Shown here: positions 51,641 to 61,589 of the stretch, in pieces
Layout of the letters: every line of letters begins with the position of its first letter
How positions within the stretch are numbered: the stretch's first letter is position 1
Assembly (NCBI GenBank): GCA_913046335.1
Contig: CAJWSU010000002.1
Span: 124,001 to 188,000 of the forward strand
DNA: 64,000 nt
DNA from: TMED109 sp002684605
GTDB taxonomy: Bacteria > Pseudomonadota > Alphaproteobacteria > TMED109
Direction of reading: 5' to 3'
Position numbers and translations under genes: made by a program
Notes under the pieces: generated by a model
The model's input: only the letters and a program-made list of their open reading frames with translations
The model's database searches: none
Told to the model about the DNA's origin: nothing

Positions 51641-52434
51641 ATAAAAAATTTATTAGTGAAACAATGTTAGTAATAGACGTAGGAAACACTAATACTGTAT
51701 TTGCAATAGTAAATAATACAGGAATTTATAAGAAATGGAGAATTTCTTCTAATTCTTCTAGGACTTCGGATGAATATGAAACTCATATTAAGTCTTTTCT
51801 ATCAGATGAAGTCAATTTAAGTATTGTTGATGTTATAATTTCATCAGTAGTTCCTGCCGCTATTCATGAACTAAAAACTTTTGTAAAAAAATATTTTAAT
51901 ATAAAAAGTAAAATAATAGGAGACAGTATTTTTCCTAAATTAAATATTTTAATTGATAGGCCAGATGAAGTAGGGGCAGATAGATTAGTAAATAGCTTGG
52001 CTGCTCATAAAATTTATGGTGGTCCAATAATTATTGTTGATTTTGGAACTGCGACTACGTTCGATGTTGTCAATAAAGAAGGTTCATACATAGGAGGAAT
52101 AATATCACCAGGTGTTCATTTATCAATGGACGCTTTAGATAAAGCTACAGCTAGACTTCCTAGAATTGCTATAAATAAGCCAAATAAAGTAATAGGTTCA
52201 AATACTATTACGGCAATGCAGTCAGGAATATTCTGGGGCTATATTGGTTTAATAGAAGGAATAATCTCTAGAACAAAAATAGAAGCAGAGATAGAAATGA
52301 AAGTCGTGGCAACTGGAGGGTTGTCAAAACTATTTATGGCAAACACCAATGCAATAGACTATATAGATGAAGATTTAACATTAAAAGGAATTGCATTAAC
52401 ATTAAATAATGAATTGGATATTTTTATAAAATGA
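51637..52434 (+). CDS. coaX: type III pantothenate kinase
   Basis: A 265-residue kinase that phosphorylates pantothenate, the first step of coenzyme A synthesis. MLVIDVGNTNTVFAIV near 9-24 is the phosphate loop, GADRLVNSLAAHKIYGG and IIVDFGTATTFDVVNKEGSYIGGIISPG give the pantothenate and ATP sites, and ATGGLSKLF comes near the end. CoaX uses a monovalent cation and is not inhibited by CoA. It overlaps birA and rnj by 4 nt each, typical of alphaproteobacteria. Confidence 0.95.
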   Translation: MNKKFISETMLVIDVGNTNTVFAIVNNTGIYKKWRISSNSSRTSDEYETHIKSFLSDEVNLSIVDVIISSVVPAAIHELKTFVKKYFNIKSKIIGDSIFPKLNILIDRPDEVGADRLVNSLAAHKIYGGPIIIVDFGTATTFDVVNKEGSYIGGIISPGVHLSMDALDKATARLPRIAINKPNKVIGSNTITAMQSGIFWGYIGLIEGIISRTKIEAEIEMKVVATGGLSKLFMANTNAIDYIDEDLTLKGIALTLNNELDIFIK

Positions 52435-54101
52435 ATTTACCAAAACCAAAAAAAGACGAATTAATGTTTTTACCTTTAGGTGGGTCGGGCGAGATTGGTA
52501 TGAATTTAAATTTATATGGTAATTCAGGAAAATGGTTAATAGTTGATTGTGGAGTTACGTTTGGAGATCCAACTTATGGTTCGGTAGAAGTATCCATGCC
52601 AGATATAGTTGCTATAGAAGATTCTAAAGAAAGTATTTGTGGTTTATTATTAACTCATGCTCATGAAGATCATATAGGAGCTGTTCATCATCTCTGGCCA
52701 TATTTAAGGTGTCCCGTTTATGCAACAGCTTTTGCAGCTGAAGTTTTAATTAAAAAACTTATAGAAGCTGGTTTAGAAAAAGAAGTAGATATAAATATTA
52801 TTAATATAGATTCAGAGATTAAAATTGGGCCTTTTGATATAGAAATAATAAGTATGTCACATTCTATAATTGAACCATCTGCAGCATTGATTTCAACATC
52901 AGCAGGTTCTGTTTTTCATACGGGTGACTGGAAGATTGATTACAACCCACAAATAGGAGAAGGAATTAATAAGAAAAGGTTACAATCTCTTGGAAAAGAA
53001 AATTTATTAGCTATGGTATGTGATTCAACTAATGTTTTGGTAAAGGGTGCTTCTGGTTCTGAAGAAGATGTAATAGAGCCTCTTACAAAAATAATTAAAG
53101 AGTCAACAGGAAGAGTATTTGTATCAACATTTGCATCAAATGTGACTAGGCTTAACACACTTGCTAAAATAGGAGCTTCTTTAGGAAAAAAAGTAGCCTT
53201 AGTAGGATTATCTATGTGGAGAATGGTTGAAATTGCAAAAAAATGTGGATATTTATCTGACCTTCCGGCATTTGTGTCAGAAAGAGATATTAAGAATGTA
53301 GAAAAAAACAATTTAATGATTATCTGTACTGGTTCACAAGGAGAGCCAAGAGGAGCATTAAATAGGATTGCAAATGGAACTCATAGAGATGCAACTATAA
53401 GTAACGGAGATACAGTAATATTTTCATCAAGAGTTATACCAGGTAATGAAGTTGGAATATCTGAAATGCAAAATAAGCTTTCTGAACTTGGGGCAAATAT
53501 TATAGAAGCATCAAAAGAAAATATGATACATGTAAGTGGACATCCGGCTAGAGATGAATTAGCTCAAATGTATTCTTGGGTGAAACCACGAACTTTAATA
53601 GCTGTTCATGGTGAGACTAGGCACATAAATGAACATGTTTCGTATGCTAAAGAACACCAAATAAAATTTACTTTACCAGGAAGAAATGGTTCTTTAATTC
53701 AGCTGTCTCCTGGAGACCCTCGTTTTATTGGTGAATTAGAGCATGGCCGATTAATTGTTGATGGAAATGATTTAATTACTAGGAACTCAGACGTGCTTAA
53801 AAAAAGACATAAAATGATGTTTAATGGTTCTGTATTTGTTGTATTAACAATTAATGAAGATTTTAGGCTTATAAATGAACCAATTATCATGGCAGAAGGT
53901 CTTGCTGAAATTATTGAAGGTGATAATCCAGAAAATTATATTAAAAGCTTTATTAAAGAGGATATTCAGTCTTATTATAAAACAAAAAAGTTTGATAAAT
54001 CATATATAAAGGAAAGTATGACTAATTCCTTAAAAAGAATAATTAAAACACAATATTTAAAAAAGCCGATAGTAAGGCTTGAATTAAATTTTATAAAATA
54101 G
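52431..54101 (+). CDS. rnj: ribonuclease J
   Basis: A 556-residue metallo-beta-lactamase/beta-CASP RNase with 5'-to-3' exonuclease and endonuclease activity. THAHEDHIGAVHH at 75-87 supplies His76, His78, Asp80 and His81. GDWKID, CDSTNV and the beta-CASP segment GSQGEPRGALNRIA follow, then HVSGHPARDELAQMYSWVKPRTLIAVHGE closes the active site. Alphaproteobacterial RNase J often replaces other decay enzymes and acts in rRNA maturation. Its place after birA-coaX is the conserved alphaproteobacterial order. Confidence 0.95.
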   Translation: MNLPKPKKDELMFLPLGGSGEIGMNLNLYGNSGKWLIVDCGVTFGDPTYGSVEVSMPDIVAIEDSKESICGLLLTHAHEDHIGAVHHLWPYLRCPVYATAFAAEVLIKKLIEAGLEKEVDINIINIDSEIKIGPFDIEIISMSHSIIEPSAALISTSAGSVFHTGDWKIDYNPQIGEGINKKRLQSLGKENLLAMVCDSTNVLVKGASGSEEDVIEPLTKIIKESTGRVFVSTFASNVTRLNTLAKIGASLGKKVALVGLSMWRMVEIAKKCGYLSDLPAFVSERDIKNVEKNNLMIICTGSQGEPRGALNRIANGTHRDATISNGDTVIFSSRVIPGNEVGISEMQNKLSELGANIIEASKENMIHVSGHPARDELAQMYSWVKPRTLIAVHGETRHINEHVSYAKEHQIKFTLPGRNGSLIQLSPGDPRFIGELEHGRLIVDGNDLITRNSDVLKKRHKMMFNGSVFVVLTINEDFRLINEPIIMAEGLAEIIEGDNPENYIKSFIKEDIQSYYKTKKFDKSYIKESMTNSLKRIIKTQYLKKPIVRLELNFIK

Positions 54102-54109
54102 GTGAAATC

Positions 54110-54514
54110 ATGTTAGGTAAATTAAATCATGTAGCAATAGCGGTTGTATCAGTTGAAGCAGCAGCAAAACAATATAAAAATATATTAGGTGCAAAAATTT
54201 CTAAGACTTTAGATTTGCCCTCCCACGGTGTAAAGACAATATTTGTAGAGTTAGATAATACTAAAATTGAGCTATTAGAGCCTATAGGAGATAATTCTCC
54301 AATTAAAAAATTTCTTTTAAAAAACCCTTCTGGAGGAATGCATCATATTTGTTATGAAGTTCCTAATATTAAAGAAGCTAGTACAAAGTTAAAATTACAA
54401 GGGGCAACCATACTGGGCTCTGGTAAACCAAGTATAGGAGCACATGGTAAGCCTGTTATATTTATTCACCCAAAGGACTTTAATGGTACTTTAATAGAAC
54501 TAGAGGAGGTATAA
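54110..54514 (+). CDS. mce: methylmalonyl-CoA epimerase
   Basis: A 134-residue VOC-fold enzyme that interconverts the methylmalonyl-CoA epimers in propionyl-CoA use. LNHVAIAVVSVEAAAKQY at 5-22 with His7, the ELLEPIGDNSPI segment, GGMHHICYEVPNI with its metal-ligand histidine, and the C-terminal FNGTLIELEEV are all present. It is 8 nt after rnj and followed without gap by the DUF1467 gene. It fits catabolism of branched or odd-chain acyl groups in the upstream region. Confidence 0.93.
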   Translation: MLGKLNHVAIAVVSVEAAAKQYKNILGAKISKTLDLPSHGVKTIFVELDNTKIELLEPIGDNSPIKKFLLKNPSGGMHHICYEVPNIKEASTKLKLQGATILGSGKPSIGAHGKPVIFIHPKDFNGTLIELEEV

Positions 54515-54733
54515 ATGGTCTTATTTGAATATTTTATAATATATATAGTAATTTGGTGGATTCTCTTTTTTATTTCTTTGCCTTTAGGAGTTAAAAGATC
54601 TGAAAGTTTACTTCCAGGCCAGGACACTGGAGCTCCTGAAAAAACATATTTATGGAAAAAATTTACAATTGTAAGTCTGATATCATTAATATTTACTTAT
54701 ATTGTAGCTTTTGTTCTAAAAATTTATATGTAA
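54515..54733 (+). CDS. DUF1467 family membrane protein
   Basis: A 72-residue protein with two membrane helices, about 3-25 and 47-70. They are joined by the conserved loop LPLGVKRSESLLPGQDTGAPEKTYLWKK. This family has no known function, but in alphaproteobacteria it regularly sits between mce and proS, as here. The start follows the mce stop immediately (TAAATG). Confidence 0.85.
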   Translation: MVLFEYFIIYIVIWWILFFISLPLGVKRSESLLPGQDTGAPEKTYLWKKFTIVSLISLIFTYIVAFVLKIYM

Positions 54734-54777
54734 GTCTTAAATAATTAAACTTAATTTAAAATAATATAGAGGTTTTT

Positions 54778-56100
54778 ATGAAACGAAGTAAATTATTTCT
54801 TCCCACATTAAAAGAAAACCCTTCAGAAGCAAAAATTACTTCTCATAGATTAATGTTAAGATCGGGTATGATTAGGCAATCTTCTTCAGGAATTTATACT
54901 TGGTTACCAATGGGTCTAAAAGTTCTTAAAAATATAGAAAAAATTATTAGATTAGAACAAGATTTGATCTCACAAGAATTATTAATGCCAACTATTCAAG
55001 ATTCAGAAATATGGAAAAAATCGGGTAGATTCAATGATTATGGAAAAGAAATGCTTAAATTTACTGATAGGCATGATCACGAATTGCTATATGGGCCAAC
55101 TAATGAAGAGCTAATTACAGATATAATATCAAAAAATATTATGAGTTATAAAAGTTTGCCATTATGCCTTTATCATATCCAATGGAAATTTAGAGATGAA
55201 ATTAGGCCTAGGTTTGGTGTTATGAGAGGAAGAGAGTTTCTAATGAAAGATGCTTATTCTTTTGATGTATCAAAAGAAGAGGCAATTAAATGCTATAACA
55301 GAATGTTTTTAAGCTATTTAAAAATATTTAATAAAATGGAACTTAAAGCAATTCCTGTGGCTGCCGATACAGGACCAATTGGAGGTGATTTAAGCCATGA
55401 ATTTATTGTATTAGCGGATACGGGTGAATCTGAGGTATATATTGATAAAGGTATACTAAATGTAGGCATACCAAATATAAAATACGATGATTTTTTGAAT
55501 ATTTCAGAACTAGTTAATGCTATTACTTCTTTTTATGCATCCGCAGATGATAAATATGATGAAAAAGATTTTATAAATACAGTAAGTGAAAAAAATAGAT
55601 TAAAAACAAACGGAATAGAAGTAGGGCATTTATTTTATTTTGGAGATAAATATTCACAGCCTTTAAATGCAAAAGTTAGCTCAAAAGAAGGAAATAATGT
55701 AAATTTAGAAATGGGTTCTTATGGAATAGGCGTTTCAAGGTTAGTTGGTGCAATTATAGATGCTCATCATGATGAAAAAGGAATATGCTGGCCAGAAAGT
55801 GTTGCTCCGTATTTAGTTGGGGTTGTTAATTTAAGGCAAAATGATATAGAATGCTCTGATTTATCTGATAAGATATACCATAGCCTTTTGTCGAAGGGTG
55901 TTTCGACTTTGTATGACGATAGAGATGAAGGTGCAGGTAAAAAACTTGCAGAAATGGAACTTATTGGAATACCTTGGCAAATAAGAATTGGTCCTAGGGG
56001 CATAAAAAATAGTAGCTTTGAATTGTTTAAGAGAAAAACTGGAGAAGTTACAGAAGTGAATATTAAAGATACAGAAAAAACAATAGATAAATTATTATAA
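54778..56100 (+). CDS. proS: prolyl-tRNA synthetase (short alphaproteobacterial form)
   Basis: A 440-residue class II synthetase that charges tRNA-Pro. LMLRSGMIRQSSSGIYTWLPMG, the motif 2 region CLYHIQWKFRDEIRPRFGVMRGREFLMKDAYSFD and motif 3 MGSYGIGVSRLVGAI are intact, with a C-terminal anticodon-binding domain. The roughly 180-residue YbaK-like editing insertion of typical bacterial ProRS is absent, as normal for alphaproteobacteria, so editing would need a separate protein. Confidence 0.95.
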   Translation: MKRSKLFLPTLKENPSEAKITSHRLMLRSGMIRQSSSGIYTWLPMGLKVLKNIEKIIRLEQDLISQELLMPTIQDSEIWKKSGRFNDYGKEMLKFTDRHDHELLYGPTNEELITDIISKNIMSYKSLPLCLYHIQWKFRDEIRPRFGVMRGREFLMKDAYSFDVSKEEAIKCYNRMFLSYLKIFNKMELKAIPVAADTGPIGGDLSHEFIVLADTGESEVYIDKGILNVGIPNIKYDDFLNISELVNAITSFYASADDKYDEKDFINTVSEKNRLKTNGIEVGHLFYFGDKYSQPLNAKVSSKEGNNVNLEMGSYGIGVSRLVGAIIDAHHDEKGICWPESVAPYLVGVVNLRQNDIECSDLSDKIYHSLLSKGVSTLYDDRDEGAGKKLAEMELIGIPWQIRIGPRGIKNSSFELFKRKTGEVTEVNIKDTEKTIDKLL

Positions 56101-56109
56101 GGGAATAGA

Positions 56110-57369
56110 TTGCTTTATTCATATGAATTATGGATTGCCTATAGATATTTGAGGGCAAGAAGAGTAGATGGTTTTATTTCAATTGTAAGTTGGTTTTCTC
56201 TAATTGGAATCTCTCTTGGTGTTGCAACCTTAATAATAGTTATGTCTGTAATGAATGGATTTAGAGAAGAGCTATTAAGTAGAATCATTGGTTTAAATGG
56301 TCACGCTACATTTTATGTTAATAACAATTCAGAAAGTATCAACGCTGATAATATAGAAAAAATATTATTAGGTTTTGATGAAGTATTTGATGTAGTTTCT
56401 TTAGTAGAATCAACAGTTATGATTTCTAATAAAAAACAATCAAGAGGCGTTGTAGTAAGAGGTCTGTCGATAAATGATTTAAAGGAAAATGCCTTATTAG
56501 AAAAAAGTATAAGTGTTAAAGTATTAACTAATTTTAATGATGAAAACACTATAATTCTCGGAAAAAGGCTAGCTACTTCTTTGCAGTTAAAAAGAGGTGA
56601 TAATGTTACTATAATTAGTTCATCAGGATTGAGCACTCCTTTTGGTGATGCCCCTATGGCTAAAAATTTTATTGTTGCGGGTATATTTGATTTAGGTATG
56701 TATGAATATGATTCATCTGTCATATTCATGAAAATTAATAATTTAAGAGATTTTTTAGGTTATAATAATAATTATATTGATAATATTGAATTATTTTATA
56801 AATCACCTGAAAATTCTGATCTAATTACATATAATATAAAAGATACATTAAATAGTATAGAGACAGGTAATATAATAATTCCATGGACACAAAGACATGC
56901 CCAGTTATTTTCTGCCTTAGAAGTAGAAAGAAATGTAATGTTCATTATTTTAACTTTAATTATTCTTGTTGCAGCTTTTAATATAATATCATCTATGATT
57001 ATGTTAGTTAAAGATAAGGAAAGTAGTATTTCTATATTACGTACAATGGGTATTTCTGAAAATTCTATACTAAAAATATTTATTATTGTTGGTGCTTCTA
57101 TAGGAATTATTGGAACTGTAATTGGTTTTACTATTGGGCTCTTATTTTCATTAAATATACAAAAAATTCAACAACTACTAGAAGGTATTACGGGGACAAA
57201 TTTATTTGCAGCAGAAATTTATTTTTTATCAAAACTTCCAGCTAAAATTGATTTTACAGAAGTTGGCCTAGTAGTTTTATTTGCATTAATATTGTCTTTG
57301 TTAGCAACATTGTATCCGGCATGGAGAGCTTCTAGAATAGACCCTATTAAGGTTCTTAGAAATGCTTGA
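56110..57369 (+). CDS. lolC: lipoprotein-releasing ABC transporter permease (LolC/LolE)
   Basis: A 419-residue inner-membrane permease with one N-terminal and three C-terminal membrane helices around a periplasmic MacB-like domain. The start YELWIAYRYLRARRVDGFISIVSWFSLIGISLGVATLIIVMSVMNGFREEL and the C-terminus LYPAWRASRIDPIKVLRNA are the family hallmarks. It would extract outer-membrane lipoproteins for LolA. Start codon TTG at 56110. One gene serves for both LolC and LolE, as usual in this class. The 3' end overlaps lolD by 8 nt. Confidence 0.93.
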   Translation: MLYSYELWIAYRYLRARRVDGFISIVSWFSLIGISLGVATLIIVMSVMNGFREELLSRIIGLNGHATFYVNNNSESINADNIEKILLGFDEVFDVVSLVESTVMISNKKQSRGVVVRGLSINDLKENALLEKSISVKVLTNFNDENTIILGKRLATSLQLKRGDNVTIISSSGLSTPFGDAPMAKNFIVAGIFDLGMYEYDSSVIFMKINNLRDFLGYNNNYIDNIELFYKSPENSDLITYNIKDTLNSIETGNIIIPWTQRHAQLFSALEVERNVMFIILTLIILVAAFNIISSMIMLVKDKESSISILRTMGISENSILKIFIIVGASIGIIGTVIGFTIGLLFSLNIQKIQQLLEGITGTNLFAAEIYFLSKLPAKIDFTEVGLVVLFALILSLLATLYPAWRASRIDPIKVLRNA

Positions 57370-58051
57370 TAATATAAGTAATGTACTTTTATTTAAAAAT
57401 GTTTCTCATTCATTTATACAGGGTAATTTAAAGGTTAAAGTCCTTAAATCTGCAAATTTTAAATTGCCTAAAAACTGTATTGCAGGTTTAATAGGAGCTT
57501 CTGGGTCTGGAAAATCAACATTTTTACAATTAGCAGGACTTTTAGAGTCACCCAAAAATGGTAAAATTTTTATAAATAATGCTAATACGTCAAGTTTTAA
57601 TAATTCAGAAAGAACAGTTACTAGAAGAAGTAGTATAGGTTTTGTATATCAAAAAATTCATTTATTACCTGAATTTAGTGCATTAGAAAATGTTATTATC
57701 CCCCAAAGGATTATTGGTATAAAAAAGAATATAGCATTAGATAATGCTAAAAATATGCTACATTCTATGGGTTTAAAAAATAGGGCTAATCATAGATCAT
57801 CTAATTTATCTGGCGGAGAACAGCAGAGAGTAGCTATAGCAAGAGCTTTGATCAATAGTCCTGATTTAATATTAGCAGATGAGCCTACTGGTAATCTTGA
57901 TTCTAAATCTTCTGAATTAGTTACAGAATTACTAATAAATAATATTCGTAATACTGGATCGTCAGCATTAATTGCTACCCATAGCGCTGATTTGGCAAAA
58001 AAGTTAGATATTATATTTGAAATCAATAATGGAAAAATTAATTTAATTTAA
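57362..58051 (+). CDS. lolD: lipoprotein-releasing ABC transporter ATP-binding protein LolD
   Basis: A 229-residue ATPase that powers LolC/E. Walker A GASGSGKSTFLQLAG, Q-loop VYQKIHLLPEFSALENV, signature NLSGGEQQRVAIARALINSPDLILADEPTGNLD and H-loop ATHSADLAKK are all canonical. Overlap with the permease gene and the co-conserved order confirm the pair. A 41-nt gap precedes dnaE. Confidence 0.94.
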   Translation: MLDNISNVLLFKNVSHSFIQGNLKVKVLKSANFKLPKNCIAGLIGASGSGKSTFLQLAGLLESPKNGKIFINNANTSSFNNSERTVTRRSSIGFVYQKIHLLPEFSALENVIIPQRIIGIKKNIALDNAKNMLHSMGLKNRANHRSSNLSGGEQQRVAIARALINSPDLILADEPTGNLDSKSSELVTELLINNIRNTGSSALIATHSADLAKKLDIIFEINNGKINLI

Positions 58052-58092
58052 TTTAATTTATAATTTCAATCTAACTGATTTCAGTATATTCT

Positions 58093-61000
58093 ATGCTTAT
58101 GCTTAATAATTATAAATTTGTCCATACAAGGTCTAGGTCATCATATTCATTAGCTGAGGGAGCTATTAAAATAGATGATTTGGTTCAACTAGCTATTGAT
58201 AATAATATGCCTGCTTTGGCTTTAACAGATAATGGAAATTTATTTGGTGCATTAGAGTTTTCTATGAAGGCTGCAAAAAATGGAATCCAGCCTTTATTAG
58301 GAGTAATCATTGAGCTTCAAATTGAAAATGATATAAAAAATTTAGATAACCCAGAAAACAAAAATAAAGTTTTACTAATAGTTAAAAATGAAATTGGCTG
58401 GAAAAACCTATCACTTCTAGTAAGTAAAACATTTTTAAATACTGAAAATAAAGCACAAGTACCTCTTCCTATTCAAGAATTATTTGATCATTCTGAAGGC
58501 TTGATTTGTTTACTGGGAGGAATATATGGCCCTCTAAGTAATTATATTTTTTCAGATAAAGTTAAAGAAGCAATTGAAATTGCAAAATTATTTAAAAAGT
58601 ATTTTCCTAATAGCCTTTTTATGGAAATTATGAGGCATGGATTAGATGAAGAAAAAAAAACAGAAAATTACTTCTTAAAAATTGCTGCAAAGCTCTCTAT
58701 TCCAGTTGTTGCAACTAATAACATATATTTTAATAAATCAAACATGTTTGAAGCACATGATTGCTTGATGTGTATTTCTGAAGGTACTACTATTAGTAAC
58801 CTTAAAAGAAATAGGCTTAATAAAGATCATTATTTTAAATCAGAAAGTGAGATGGTACAATTATTTAGTGATATACCTAGTGCAATTAGTAATACTGTAG
58901 TTATTGCTAAAATGTGTAGTTTTTTATTAGAGGAACGTCCACCATCACTTCCGTCCTATCCAAAAAAATTAAGTTTTAGCGAACATCAAACTCTCATTAA
59001 TGATAGTGAAAATGGCTTAAGAGATAGAATAAAAGCCTCAGGTATAGGTAATAATGAAGAAAGTATTTATTTAGAACGTTTATCATATGAGTTAGATGTA
59101 ATTTCTAAAATGGGTTTTTCTGGTTATTTTTTAATTGTTGCAGAATTTGTAAATTGGGCAAAATATAATAATATACCTGTTGGTCCAGGTAGAGGATCAG
59201 GCGCTGGTTCATTAGTTGCTTGGTCTTTAGGCATCACAGATCTAAATCCCATTAAATATAATTTACTGTTTGAAAGGTTTCTTAATCCTGAAAGGGTATC
59301 AATGCCAGATTTTGATATTGATTTTTGTCAATTAAAAAGAGAAGAAGTTATTGATCACGTTCAAGAAATATATGGTAAGGATAGAGTAGCTCAAATTATT
59401 ACTTTTGGCTCTCTTCAAGCAAGGGGAGTATTGCGTGATGTAGGAAGAGTGCTAGAAATACCATATAGTAGAGTTGATGAATTATGCAGATTAATTCCTA
59501 ATAACCCAGCAGACCCAACAACCTTAAAAAATGCCTTAGATGTAGAGCCAAAACTTGTTGCTGCAATGCAAACAGGTGAAGAAATATCTCAATTATTTGA
59601 AATCTCATTAAAATTAGAAGGGCTTTACAAAAATGCTGCTACTCATGCAGCGGGATTAGTTATTGGAGATAAGCCTTTAGTTGAAATATTACCATTATAT
59701 AAGGACCCTAAGTCTAATCTACCTGCTACACAATTTAACATGAAATATACAGAGTTATCAGGTTTAGTTAAATTTGATTTTTTAGGATTAAAGACTCTTT
59801 CTATATTAGATATGGCCACTAATTTATTAAAAAATTATAATCCGTCCTTTAAATTAGAAGATATTCCTTTAGATGATAAACATACATATGAAGAAATTAG
59901 CTCTGGAAATACTGTAGGTATTTTTCAATTAGAAAGCCAGGGTATGAGAGATGTTTTAGTTAATTTAAAACCTGAGAGGTTTGAAGAAATTATTGCCGTT
60001 GTTGCTCTATATAGGCCAGGACCAATGGATTATATCCCTTCTTTTATAAAAAGAAAGCATGGCTTAGAAAAAGTGGAAGTTCTTCATCCATTACTAAAAT
60101 CTATTTTAGATGAAACATATGGAATTATGATTTATCAAGAACAAGTTATGGAGGCGGCTCAGAAGTTATCTGGATATTCTCTCGGCCAAGCAGATCTGCT
60201 TAGAAGAGCAATGGGAAAAAAAATAAAATCAGAAATGGATGCACAAAAAGAAAGTTTTATAGAAGGTGCATTAAAAAATAACATAGATAAAAATTTAGGA
60301 TCACAAATATTTGAATTAATTAATAAATTTGCTGGTTATGGATTTAATAAAAGTCATGCAGCCGCATACGCCTTAATTGCATACCAAACAGCTTGGTTTA
60401 AATCAAACCATCCTGAAATATTTTTATCATCCCTTATGACATTTGACTCTGATTTGTCAGAAAAAATAAATATATATAGAAATGAATTAACAAGGCTAGA
60501 GATAAACTTACTGGGACCGGATATTAATTATTCAAAATTAAACTATGATTTAGAAAAAGATTCAGATAATAAGTTATCTGTTAGAACTGGTCTATGCAGT
60601 ATTAAGAATGTAGGTAATAAAGCCTTAAATAGTATTATAGAAGAAAGAGACAAAACAGGTACATTTAATGACTTATTAAGCTTTGCTAGTAGAATTAATG
60701 ATGGATTGCTAGGAAAATCACATTATGAGCATTTAGCGACTGCTGGGGCTTTTTCTTCAATATGCTCAAATAGAAAAAAAGCATTTATGTCAGCTCAAAT
60801 ATTGGTTGATATCTCAGCATCTTCTTCCGTAGATAAATATAGTAATCAGCAAAGTATTTTTGGTGATAATATTGATTTATCAGAAATATGGAAATTGCCA
60901 GATGTTATTGATTGGAATGTAAGAAAAAGACTTGAAAAAGAGAGAAGTACACTAAGTTTTTATTATTCCGGCCATCCTTTGGATCAATTTGACAGCCTTT

Positions 61001-61554
61001 TAAAATATTTAAATATCAAGGATATTAATAATATTAATAATGACACCGATTTTATATTTGATTGCGTAGGTGTTATTGTTCAGGTTGCAGAAAGATCTTC
61101 TAGAAATGGAAGGTTTGCGAGAATACTTTTGTCTAATAAAAAATCATTAACAGAAGTAACAATTTATTCAGATATTTATAATCACAAAAAGGATCTTTTA
61201 AAATTAGGAACAGAAGTTTATTTAAAAATAAGTGTTATAAAAAATAATAATAATACGAATAGCTTTTTAGTAAAAGATATTTATTTATTAGAGGATAAAA
61301 TCAATCTATTAATTTCCTGTTTTGAAATTGTTCTAAGGAAAGAAGTAAATATAAAATTATTTATGAACTATCTGAAGTCTAATATTATTTCTAAAATAAA
61401 TATTAATAGATATCCGTTACATTTTATTTTTGAAGATAATGAAAATAATTTAATTAAAGTTGAAACTAAGCAGAATATTTTATCTCCTATTTTGTTTATT
61501 AATGAAATAGCTAATAATGAGGATATAATTTCAATTACTCCAATTATTAAGTAA
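58093..61554 (+). CDS. dnaE: DNA polymerase III alpha subunit
   Basis: A 1153-residue replicative polymerase (C-family). The catalytic aspartates are Asp406 and Asp408 in the PDFDIDF motif, followed by EIYGKDRVAQIITFGSLQARGVLRDVGR. The thumb/fingers region contains IYQEQVMEAAQKLSGYSLGQADLLRRAMGKK and GYGFNKSHAAAYALIAYQTAW. The N-terminal PHP domain reads FVHTRSRSSYSL, where a metal-binding histidine of active PHP domains is Arg15, so intrinsic proofreading is unlikely. No strong ribosome binding site precedes ATG 58093; ATG 58099 is an equal alternative. Confidence 0.95.
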   Translation: MLMLNNYKFVHTRSRSSYSLAEGAIKIDDLVQLAIDNNMPALALTDNGNLFGALEFSMKAAKNGIQPLLGVIIELQIENDIKNLDNPENKNKVLLIVKNEIGWKNLSLLVSKTFLNTENKAQVPLPIQELFDHSEGLICLLGGIYGPLSNYIFSDKVKEAIEIAKLFKKYFPNSLFMEIMRHGLDEEKKTENYFLKIAAKLSIPVVATNNIYFNKSNMFEAHDCLMCISEGTTISNLKRNRLNKDHYFKSESEMVQLFSDIPSAISNTVVIAKMCSFLLEERPPSLPSYPKKLSFSEHQTLINDSENGLRDRIKASGIGNNEESIYLERLSYELDVISKMGFSGYFLIVAEFVNWAKYNNIPVGPGRGSGAGSLVAWSLGITDLNPIKYNLLFERFLNPERVSMPDFDIDFCQLKREEVIDHVQEIYGKDRVAQIITFGSLQARGVLRDVGRVLEIPYSRVDELCRLIPNNPADPTTLKNALDVEPKLVAAMQTGEEISQLFEISLKLEGLYKNAATHAAGLVIGDKPLVEILPLYKDPKSNLPATQFNMKYTELSGLVKFDFLGLKTLSILDMATNLLKNYNPSFKLEDIPLDDKHTYEEISSGNTVGIFQLESQGMRDVLVNLKPERFEEIIAVVALYRPGPMDYIPSFIKRKHGLEKVEVLHPLLKSILDETYGIMIYQEQVMEAAQKLSGYSLGQADLLRRAMGKKIKSEMDAQKESFIEGALKNNIDKNLGSQIFELINKFAGYGFNKSHAAAYALIAYQTAWFKSNHPEIFLSSLMTFDSDLSEKINIYRNELTRLEINLLGPDINYSKLNYDLEKDSDNKLSVRTGLCSIKNVGNKALNSIIEERDKTGTFNDLLSFASRINDGLLGKSHYEHLATAGAFSSICSNRKKAFMSAQILVDISASSSVDKYSNQQSIFGDNIDLSEIWKLPDVIDWNVRKRLEKERSTLSFYYSGHPLDQFDSLLKYLNIKDINNINNDTDFIFDCVGVIVQVAERSSRNGRFARILLSNKKSLTEVTIYSDIYNHKKDLLKLGTEVYLKISVIKNNNNTNSFLVKDIYLLEDKINLLISCFEIVLRKEVNIKLFMNYLKSNIISKININRYPLHFIFEDNENNLIKVETKQNILSPILFINEIANNEDIISITPIIK

Positions 61555-61589
61555 TAAAGAAAATAATTTTTTTATTCCTTGCGATATCT

